Source of the DNA: Acidobacteriota bacterium | Lineage (GTDB): Bacteria > Acidobacteriota > Terriglobia > Acidiferrales > UBA7541 | Direction of reading: 5' to 3' | Length of the DNA stretch: 5,007 nt | Assembly (NCBI GenBank): GCA_003133505.1 | Contig: PKXT01000057.1 | Span: forward strand, 3,895-8,901 | Shown: piece by piece, positions 1 through 5,007 of the stretch | Layout of the letters: each line of letters starts with the position of its first letter | How positions within the stretch are numbered: the first letter of the stretch is position 1 | Made by a program: the position numbers and the translations under genes | Notes under the pieces: model-generated | Told to the model about the DNA's origin: nothing | Seen by the model: the letters and a program-made list of their open reading frames with translations, nothing else | Database searches by the model: none

Positions 1-8
1 TGAATTTC

Positions 9-755
9 ATGGCAATCAGTTCGATTATCTTCCTCTGTATGTTCGGCGGAGCGATATTGGGAACTTTTCTACGCGCCACTTTGCCGGAGCCCCATTTAAA
101 TGATCATTCGAAAGATGCTGTGCGGGTGGCGATGGGATTAGTCGCCACTATGGCGGCTCTTGTTCTTGGTTTGCTGGTCGCTTCGGCGAAAAGCGCGTAC
201 GACGCGCAAAGCACCGAGCTGACACAAATGTCCGCCAGTATCGTTGTATTGGACCGGATATTAGCCCATTATGGGCCGCAGACAAAGGAAGCGCGCGACG
301 CAATCCGGAGTTCCGCGGTCCACGTTCTCGATTCCCTGTGGCCCAAAGAAAGAGCAAGATTTTCCCGGACTGAGGTTTCCCCCTCCGGCAACGAAACTCT
401 CCTCGACAAAATACAGGGTCTCTCGCCGGAGAATGATTCACAGCGATCCCTCCAGGCCCAGGCATTGACCATGGCCATAAGTTTAGGACAAACGCGCTGG
501 CTGATGTATGAGCAAGCAGCGACCCCGGTGTCCATGCCTCTGCTCATCGTACTCGTGTTCTGGATCACGTCGCTTTTTACCAGTTTCGGCCTCTACGCCC
601 CTCGCAACGCTACCGTGATAGCCAGTTTCTTCATAGCCGCGCTGTCGGTTTCCGGCGCGATTCTCTTGATCCTGGAAATGTACACTCCATATGGAGGACT
701 GATTCAGATCTCCAGCGGCCCACTTCGCGCTGCTGTCGCACACCTCGGCAAGTAA
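9..755 (+). CDS. DUF4239 (bestrophin-like domain) membrane protein
   Basis: This is a 248-residue integral membrane protein whose reaction is not known. Four hydrophobic segments are visible at about residues 3-21, 39-60, 174-195 and 202-224. Between the second and third lies a soluble, mostly helical section of about 110 residues. The stretch DHSKDAVRVAMGLVATMAAL, followed by LGLLVASAKSAYD and an LDRILAHYGP-like segment, is what I recognise from DUF4239 proteins, which are annotated as bestrophin-like. Any channel function is inference from that name. The ATG at 9 fits the usual short first helix of the family, but only eight bases precede it. The frame stays open to the window edge, so a start further upstream or a ribosome site cannot be judged. 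The gene ends with TAA, 84 bp before the next gene on the same strand, so co-transcription is plausible. Family assignment is fairly sure; function is not. Confidence 0.85.
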   Translation: MAISSIIFLCMFGGAILGTFLRATLPEPHLNDHSKDAVRVAMGLVATMAALVLGLLVASAKSAYDAQSTELTQMSASIVVLDRILAHYGPQTKEARDAIRSSAVHVLDSLWPKERARFSRTEVSPSGNETLLDKIQGLSPENDSQRSLQAQALTMAISLGQTRWLMYEQAATPVSMPLLIVLVFWITSLFTSFGLYAPRNATVIASFFIAALSVSGAILLILEMYTPYGGLIQISSGPLRAAVAHLGK

Positions 756-825
756 GCAATGGAGACACACTTGGCACGCAGATGTGCCAGTAGATTTAGG
801 GACCGAAGAGCACGGGCCGTGTGAA

Positions 826-842
826 AAGGAGAAGAAAAATTG
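826..842 (+). promoter_or_regulatory. Ribosome binding site and TTG start of the 179-residue membrane protein
   Basis: AAGGAG at 826-831 lies eight bases before TTG at 840-842. This near-perfect Shine-Dalgarno at good spacing decides the start: the first ATG in this reading frame lies well inside the first hydrophobic region (Met41), so an ATG start would remove a membrane helix. Confidence 0.75.
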
Positions 843-1379
843 AATGCCCTAAGGTCCAAAAAGGCTGAGGTCAGAAAAAAAGTCGTCCATGAATTCGAGG
901 AATTGGCCGGCATCTTTCTATACTTGGCTTTTTTCTTTTGCGCGATTGCGACCTACAGCATGCTTCTTCTCGACAAATTCCATGTTTCGTATTTTATTTA
1001 CGGCGCCGCGCTTATCAATGCTCTTGTGATTGCCAAGGTCATTCTCATAGGCGAATATGCTCACCTTGGCAAAAGACAGGAAGCTAAGCCGTTGATTTTG
1101 TCAGCTCTCAACAAAGCATTTCTGTTTAGCCTGCTTGTGTTCGCCTTTCATGTTGTCGAGGAGGGAGTCAAACTCCTCGTTCACGGGGATACTGTATCTC
1201 GGGCTTGGCAGGCGATTCGCATTGATGACTTACTTTGCCGCAACGTTATTATATTTTCCACTTTCATTCCGCTCTTTGGATTTAGAGAATTGCGGCGGGT
1301 GATAGGGGAGGATAACTTCTGGGATCTTTTTTTTCGAACGGGAGAGATGGCGAAATCTGATTTCACCGGCAGGGTCTAA
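840..1379 (+). CDS. Uncharacterised four-helix inner-membrane protein
   Basis: This 179-residue membrane protein resembles hypothetical proteins I recall from proteobacterial and other environmental genomes, but I know of no assigned function. Hydrophobic segments are visible at about residues 22-44, 51-71, 88-107 and 131-149. The N-terminus is basic (RSKKAEVRKK), which suggests a cytoplasmic start. Two features stand out as likely conserved: VILIGEYAHLGKR after helix 2, and FHVVEEGVK at the end of helix 3. Both place charged residues (Glu72, His75, Lys78; His104, Glu107, Glu108) at or near the membrane face. The translation start is TTG, chosen for the AAGGAG eight bases upstream. The gene follows the DUF4239 protein by 84 bp on the same strand, so the two may share a transcript. 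A run of eight T at 1327-1334 lies within the coding sequence but keeps the frame. It is real coding sequence by length, hydrophobic periodicity and ribosome site; its role is unknown. Confidence 0.82.
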   Translation: MNALRSKKAEVRKKVVHEFEELAGIFLYLAFFFCAIATYSMLLLDKFHVSYFIYGAALINALVIAKVILIGEYAHLGKRQEAKPLILSALNKAFLFSLLVFAFHVVEEGVKLLVHGDTVSRAWQAIRIDDLLCRNVIIFSTFIPLFGFRELRRVIGEDNFWDLFFRTGEMAKSDFTGRV

Positions 1380-1571
1380 ATAGTGGGTGATCCGCCTGCG
1401 AGTTGATCGTCTTCCATAATGTGTGGGCTTCCCTCGCTCTGAACAGATAGGGGAAGTCTATTGTCCATTGGATGGTGGTGATAACGTGCTTGAAATGCCC
1501 CTCTATGCCAAAATTCTGCACGGCTTGGAGGCAACAATTTTGGGCGCTGCTCATATCTGATCGGAGGCTAT

Positions 1572-1598
1572 TCGACAGAAAATCCGCGATGCTATACT
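1572..1598 (+). promoter_or_regulatory. Candidate sigma-70-type promoter for the multiheme cytochrome gene
   Basis: TATACT at 1593-1598 matches the -10 consensus at five of six bases and is preceded by TGC, giving an extended -10 (TGnTATACT from 1590). TCGACA at 1572-1577 matches TTGACA at five of six, but the spacer is only 15 bp, shorter than the preferred 17; the extended -10 could compensate. Transcription would start near 1605, leaving a leader of about 45 bases before the ATG at 1651. The promoter sits in a 271-bp gap, which supports separate transcription of the cytochrome gene. It is predicted from sequence only. Confidence 0.45.
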
Positions 1599-1608
1599 TG
1601 CTGAGCTC

Positions 1609-1633
1609 GATTAGCGCAATGACTATGCGAATC
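1609..1633 (+). other. Possible 5' leader hairpin upstream of the cytochrome gene
   Basis: GATT (1609-1612) and CGCA (1615-1618) pair with TGCG (1626-1629) and AATC (1630-1633). This gives eight pairs with a two-base AG bulge and a seven-base loop. It would lie in the first thirty or so bases of the predicted transcript and end 17 bases before the start codon. No T run follows, so it is not an intrinsic terminator. A chance hairpin cannot be excluded. Confidence 0.3.
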
Positions 1634-1650
1634 ATTAGACCGAAAGAGCG

Positions 1651-4002
1651 ATGACAGGTAAAGCCAAGCCCAAATGGCCTCGTTTGCGACTAACGCTATT
1701 CGCTGGCATGGTTGCGGCAATTGCGTTGGGCTTATTTCTGTGGCGTAGGGGCGGGGGATATTTTCCCGCCGAACACAAAGCGCCGAGCGCTTCATCGCCC
1801 GCTTATGTCGGCGAAATGACGTGTGCTGGGTGCCATTCCGAGGAGGCGAAAAAATGGAGTGATTCCCATCACGCCCTCGCAATGCAGCCAGCCAGTGAGA
1901 AGACGGTCTTCGGCGATTTCAACGACGCCCGCTTCACCAAGGATGGCGTAACTTCCACGTTCTATAAAAAGAACGGCGCATTTTACGTTCATACCGACGC
2001 GGCGGATGGTCAATTGCGGGATTTTAAACTCCCCTACACCTTTGGGGTATTCCCGCTGCAACAATACCTTGTGCCGTTTCCCGGCGGCCGGCTCCAGAGT
2101 CTTGGTATCGCATGGGATTCCCGAGCTAGAGAGCAGGGTGGCCAGCGATGGTTCCACCTTTATCCCAAACAGACGATGCCGCATACCGACCCGCTACACT
2201 GGACGGGTAGAAACCAGACTTGGAATTACATGTGCGCCGATTGTCATTCCACCAACTTGAGTGCGCACTACGATCTGGCATCGGATAGTTATCGAACCAC
2301 ATGGTCGGAAATAAATGTTTCGTGCGAATCCTGTCACGGGCCGGGGTCAAAGCACGTGGATTGGGCACACTCGTATGTAAAGGGGCCCATGAATGTGAGG
2401 TACAGCGAAACAGGGCTAGTGGTCGATCTGAAGCATTCCACGGGAAACTGGGAACTCAATAAACCAGACGATGACACGATGCATTGGAACGGGCCGGCCC
2501 GGTCGCACAATGAACTTGAGACGTGTGCCCCATGTCACTCGCGTCGCCGCCCCATCACCAGCGATTACGTGCCGGGGCAAAGGTTCCTCGACGCATATGT
2601 CCCGAACCTTTTAGAGGAAGGTGTCTATTATCCCGATGGTCAAATCCTGGAAGAAGATTATGAATACGGCTCTTTCATTCAAAGCAAGATGTATCATGAA
2701 GGAGTAACCTGCACCGATTGCCATGATCCGCATAGCCCTGAGTTGCCCACCGTGAGCAATAACTCCGTGTGCGGCCAATGCCACCTCCTATCAAGATTTG
2801 ACACCACGGAACATCACCACCACCGGGACGGAACTCCGGGCGCCCTGTGCGTGAATTGCCACATGCCGACTCGGACGTACATGGTCGTGGACGTACGGCG
2901 CGATCACAGCTTTCGAGTGCCCCGCCCTGATTTTTCGATTGCCTACCGAACTCCGAACGCCTGCAACGAGTGCCACAAGGACAAATCCCCGAACTGGGCG
3001 GCCGATGCGGTGGCGAAATGGTATGGTCCGAATCGCCGGCGAGAGGCGCGATTTGTCGGAGCGCTTTATGCGGGCCGCAGCGGTTTGGTGACGGCGGAAA
3101 ACGAGTTGTCGGCATTAATCGCGGATTCATCGCAGCCTTCCATTGCGCGAGCCACGGCGCTGACTTTGCTGCCGCAGTATCTGACTCCCGCTTCCCTTCC
3201 TGTTGTGAAAAAAGGGCTTGCCGATGAAGATGCATTGGTGCGCGGTGCGGCGTTGGGGGCGTTGGAACCCCTTTCTCCGCAGGAGCGTGTCCTCTTGGCG
3301 GCGCCGCTTCTCACAGATGCTATACGGTCTGTGCGTATCGAGGCGGCGCGATTGCTCGCGGGAACTCCGCCCGATCTTTTGGAAGCGGCACAGAAGATTG
3401 CTCTGGATCGGGCGGTTGTGGAGTTGATCGCATCGGAGAACGCCTCAGCCGAACGACCCGAAAATCATTTGAATTTGTCGCTACTATATGCCCAGATGGG
3501 CCGCACAGACGACGCGGAACGTGAATTGCAGACTGCCCTCCGGTTGGATCCAAATTTTGTTCCTGCCATGCTCAACCTTGCCGATCTCTACCGGACCCAG
3601 CAGCGTGACGATGAAGGCCAGAAATGGCTCGAGAAGGCCATTGCGGTTGCTCCAACTGCGGCAGAGCCCATTTATGCTCTCGGCCTCCTCAAAATCAGGG
3701 AGAAGCAATATCAGCAAGCCCTCACCTTTCTGGCCAAAGCGGTGGCGTTGCAACCGGCCAACATCCGTTACAATTACGTCTATGCCATTGCGCTAAATTC
3801 CAGTGGACATGCTGATCAGGCGATATCCGTCTTGGCACTTGCCCATGGGAGGCGACCGGCTGATCGGGAGGTTCTTTTTGCATTGATCTCCTTCGAGCGG
3901 GAGAAAGGAAATATAAGATTGGCCACGGAATATGCCGACCAGTTGGTTCATTTGGTCCCTGACGATCCGCAGGCTAAGGCTCTCCGTAATAGCTTGCGAT
4001 GA
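1651..4002 (+). CDS. Octahaem c-type cytochrome with HEAT-like section and C-terminal TPR repeats
   Basis: This is a 783-residue electron-transfer protein expected to sit on the periplasmic side of the inner membrane. A basic N-terminus is followed by one hydrophobic segment (about residues 12-30), a membrane anchor or uncleaved signal; there is no lipobox. Eight CXXCH haem-attachment motifs begin at residues 58, 195, 225, 292, 354, 374, 400 and 438. Likely axial-ligand histidines include His73-His74 and the cluster His388-His391. The order of motifs, with CMPTRTY-like and RRDHSFRVPRPD segments after the seventh haem, resembles cytochrome c554/c'-type multiheme proteins that carry TPRs. Residues about 485-570 look like HEAT-type helical pairs. 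Residues 604-773 hold five consecutive 34-residue TPR units, probably for partner binding. A stop at 1636 limits the start; ATG 1651 has only a weak GAAAGAG upstream. The next gene is 182 bp downstream. The substrate is unknown: no reductase-type catalytic motif is clear, so the protein could be an electron carrier or an enzyme. Confidence 0.93.
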   Translation: MTGKAKPKWPRLRLTLFAGMVAAIALGLFLWRRGGGYFPAEHKAPSASSPAYVGEMTCAGCHSEEAKKWSDSHHALAMQPASEKTVFGDFNDARFTKDGVTSTFYKKNGAFYVHTDAADGQLRDFKLPYTFGVFPLQQYLVPFPGGRLQSLGIAWDSRAREQGGQRWFHLYPKQTMPHTDPLHWTGRNQTWNYMCADCHSTNLSAHYDLASDSYRTTWSEINVSCESCHGPGSKHVDWAHSYVKGPMNVRYSETGLVVDLKHSTGNWELNKPDDDTMHWNGPARSHNELETCAPCHSRRRPITSDYVPGQRFLDAYVPNLLEEGVYYPDGQILEEDYEYGSFIQSKMYHEGVTCTDCHDPHSPELPTVSNNSVCGQCHLLSRFDTTEHHHHRDGTPGALCVNCHMPTRTYMVVDVRRDHSFRVPRPDFSIAYRTPNACNECHKDKSPNWAADAVAKWYGPNRRREARFVGALYAGRSGLVTAENELSALIADSSQPSIARATALTLLPQYLTPASLPVVKKGLADEDALVRGAALGALEPLSPQERVLLAAPLLTDAIRSVRIEAARLLAGTPPDLLEAAQKIALDRAVVELIASENASAERPENHLNLSLLYAQMGRTDDAERELQTALRLDPNFVPAMLNLADLYRTQQRDDEGQKWLEKAIAVAPTAAEPIYALGLLKIREKQYQQALTFLAKAVALQPANIRYNYVYAIALNSSGHADQAISVLALAHGRRPADREVLFALISFEREKGNIRLATEYADQLVHLVPDDPQAKALRNSLR

Positions 4003-4094
4003 TGGACGCAAGTTCTCAGAGGGAGTTTTTCGAGGCAAGCTCGGTATGGTGATGCTTAGCACGATTTTGTATCATCTCCAGCCCAGGGCCTCCT

Positions 4095-4115
4095 CACTCA
4101 ACGGTCCGGTGAGTG
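4095..4115 (+). repeat. Inverted repeat next to the sulfatase -10 element
   Basis: CACTCA (4095-4100) and TGAGTG (4110-4115) are exact reverse complements around a nine-base centre. Two more pairs (4102-4103 with 4107-4108) can form across the centre after one mismatch. The repeat covers the -35 and spacer region directly before TATAAT at 4116. It could be an operator or a small hairpin at the end of the cytochrome transcript. No T tract follows, so it is a poor intrinsic terminator. Confidence 0.45.
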
Positions 4116-4121
4116 TATAAT
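4116..4121 (+). promoter_or_regulatory. Candidate -10 element of the sulfatase promoter
   Basis: TATAAT is a perfect -10 hexamer, 63 bases before the preferred TTG start codon. A matching -35 is poor: 17 bp upstream the hexamer is CTCACT, with three of six matches. The promoter would therefore be weak without an activator, which fits the inverted repeat that overlaps the -35 position. The start of transcription would fall near 4127-4128. Confidence 0.4.
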
Positions 4122-4134
4122 CCCGACGTCGGGA
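4121..4134 (+). repeat. Perfect 14-bp palindrome at the predicted transcription start of the sulfatase gene
   Basis: TCCCGACGTCGGGA reads the same on both strands without any spacer. Its first base is the last base of the -10 hexamer, so it would span the predicted transcription start. That is a classic place for a repressor operator. It is G+C-rich and contiguous, so as RNA it makes only a tight, poorly looped hairpin; a protein-binding site is the more likely role. The regulator is unknown, and none is encoded in this window. Confidence 0.5.
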
Positions 4135-4170
4135 TGCAAAAAGGGCAATCTTGGTTTAAATCACATCTGA

Positions 4171-4187
4171 GAGGAGAGCAAAACTTG
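4171..4187 (+). promoter_or_regulatory. Ribosome binding site and TTG start of the sulfatase
   Basis: GAGGAG at 4171-4176 lies eight bases before TTG at 4185-4187. From the in-frame ATG at 4203 it is 26 bases away, too far. The in-frame ATG at 4134 has no purine-rich site before it and would put about 17 polar residues ahead of the signal peptide. TTG 4185 is therefore preferred. Confidence 0.7.
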
Positions 4188-5007
4188 GTCGGACTAAAAA
4201 GCATGTTTCGCGTAGCCGTGCTAATCGCGCTCGCAAATGTCATGGCGCTGGCCGCTCTGCCCCTGTCCGCCCAGCAAAAAAAACCCAACATTCTCGTCAT
4301 CATGACCGATGACGTCGGCGTTTGGAATATCAGTGCCTACCATCGTGGCATGATGGGGGGACGGACGCCAAACATTGACCGCATCGCCAATGAGGGCGCC
4401 CTCTTCACCGATTACTATGCCCAGCAGAGCTGCACGGCGGGGCGCGCTGCGTTTATTACCGGGCAGCATCCCTTCCGTACCGGTCTCTTGACTGTCGGGC
4501 TGCCCGGTTCGCCACTCGGATTGCAGAAGGAAGACCCCACAATCGCCGACCTTCTCAAGCCGCTCGGATACGCCACCGCCCAAATTGGAAAGAACCACCT
4601 TGGCGACCGAAACGAATTTCTTCCCACCGTCCACGGCTTCGATGTTTTTGACGGAAACCTCTATCATCTAAACGCCGAGGAAGAGCCGGAAGACCCGGAC
4701 TATCCTAAGGATCCCGCCTTCATGGAGAAATTTGGCCCTCGCGGGGTGCTCCGTTGCGTGGCTTTGACTTCTGATAACCCGGCACCCGCCGACCCGCGTT
4801 TCGGCGCCTGGGGCAAACAGAAGTGCGAAGATACAGGTCCGCTCACGCGCAAGCGCATGGAGACTGCGGAAGAAGAGCTGCTCCAAGCCTCTCTCGATTT
4901 CATGGACAAATCCGTAAAAAGCGGAAAGCCATTCTTTCTCTGGCACAACAATACGCGCATGCACGTCTGGACCCGGCTCAGTCCGGAGTGGGAAAACAAG
5001 AGCGGTT
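4185..5007 (+). CDS. Exported sulfatase (arylsulfatase type), N-terminal part, cut by window end
   Basis: This is a type I sulfatase of the alkaline phosphatase superfamily, which hydrolyses sulfate esters. The substrate cannot be told from this part. From the TTG start, residues 1-29 form a signal peptide: basic MVGLKSMFR, a hydrophobic core and likely cleavage after LSA, giving a periplasmic enzyme. Metal ligands Asp42-Asp43 lie in ILVIMTDD. The active-site motif CTAGR starts at Cys83, which would be oxidised to formylglycine; Ala replaces the more usual Pro. Lys136 and His138 in GYATAQIGKNHLG match the second sulfatase signature region. The segment NEFLPTVHGFD and a later NTRMHVWT place it with arylsulfatases annotated in many environmental bacteria. 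About 274 residues are present; family members are usually around 500 or more, so the C-terminal part, including further metal ligands, lies beyond 5007. The frame is intact to the edge. No sulfatase-maturing enzyme is encoded in the window. Start codons at ATG 4203 or ATG 4134 are alternatives. Confidence 0.93.
   Translation, partial: MVGLKSMFRVAVLIALANVMALAALPLSAQQKKPNILVIMTDDVGVWNISAYHRGMMGGRTPNIDRIANEGALFTDYYAQQSCTAGRAAFITGQHPFRTGLLTVGLPGSPLGLQKEDPTIADLLKPLGYATAQIGKNHLGDRNEFLPTVHGFDVFDGNLYHLNAEEEPEDPDYPKDPAFMEKFGPRGVLRCVALTSDNPAPADPRFGAWGKQKCEDTGPLTRKRMETAEEELLQASLDFMDKSVKSGKPFFLWHNNTRMHVWTRLSPEWENKSG

Larger units (their letters stand above)
1380..1650. other. 271-bp intergenic region before the cytochrome gene
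   Basis: Apart from the promoter and leader hairpin near its right end, this gap holds a weak inverted repeat (CTTCCC 1428-1433 with GGGAAG 1451-1456, 17-base interval). A 90-codon open frame crosses it on the - strand (1363-1635), and a 60-codon one on the + strand (1472-1654). Neither has a ribosome site or a product I recognise. I see no clear terminator after the 179-residue membrane protein gene. Confidence 0.5.

Noticed and set aside
772..789. Hairpin TGGCAC / GTGCCA between the first two genes
   Set aside because: The six-pair stem has no T run after it, so it is not an intrinsic terminator, and nothing else supports a function. It does not argue against co-transcription of the two genes.
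1327..1334. Run of eight T inside the 179-residue membrane protein gene as a possible frameshift site
   Set aside because: The frame stays open and sensible on both sides (DLFFRT), and the stop follows soon after. Nothing suggests programmed slippage or an assembly error. The run of eight A at 4277-4284 in the sulfatase is likewise in frame.
2675..3235. Long - strand open frame of 186 codons inside the cytochrome gene
   Set aside because: It is antisense to the haem-binding half, with composition typical of a shadow frame (rich in Arg, Pro, Ser and Cys) and no domain. The + strand protein is clearly the real one.
3999..4052. A 17-codon open frame whose ATG overlaps the cytochrome stop codon (ATGA)
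   Set aside because: The overlap resembles translational coupling, but the peptide is very short, has no recognisable character and no ribosome site of its own. Chance is the simplest explanation.
4134..4184. ATG at 4134 as the sulfatase start
   Set aside because: The frame is open from here, but there is no ribosome site, the start would overlap the palindrome, and the extra polar residues would sit ahead of a good signal peptide. TTG 4185 fits better.
4221..4667. - strand open frame of 148 codons opposite the sulfatase
   Set aside because: The + strand carries all the sulfatase motifs in the same interval, so this is a shadow of that gene.

Overview
The window reads as an ordinary stretch of chromosome from a Gram-negative, probably environmental (soil or freshwater) bacterium. 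Three things point that way: a membrane-anchored or exported multiheme c-type cytochrome with a C-terminal TPR tail, an exported formylglycine-type sulfatase, and inner-membrane proteins of unknown role. This mix is common in Acidobacteriota, Verrucomicrobiota, Planctomycetota and some Proteobacteria. The sequence alone does not fix the phylum. Base composition looks moderate and fairly even (judged by eye, not computed). I see no tRNA, rRNA, CRISPR array, insertion sequence or phage gene.

All four supported genes are on the + strand. (1) 9-755 encodes a 248-residue, four-helix membrane protein of the DUF4239 (bestrophin-like) type. (2) 840-1379 encodes a 179-residue, four-helix membrane protein of an uncharacterised conserved type; it starts at TTG behind a strong Shine-Dalgarno. 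(3) After a 271-bp gap holding a good extended -10 promoter and a leader hairpin, 1651-4002 encodes a 783-residue protein. It has an N-terminal membrane segment, eight CXXCH haem sites, a HEAT-like helical section and five 34-residue TPRs. (4) After a 182-bp gap holding a TATAAT element set between two inverted repeats, a sulfatase precursor starts at TTG 4185 and runs off the window at 5007, giving about half the usual length.

Functional links between the genes are weak. The first two are close together and may be co-transcribed; both are small inner-membrane proteins with no assignable reaction. The cytochrome and the sulfatase each appear to have their own promoter region, so I read them as separate transcription units facing the periplasm. 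I see no convincing new multi-gene system. The most useful leads are the octahaem-HEAT-TPR architecture, the double palindrome around the sulfatase -10, the Cys-x-Ala-x-Arg sulfatase site, and the uncharacterised 179-residue membrane protein.
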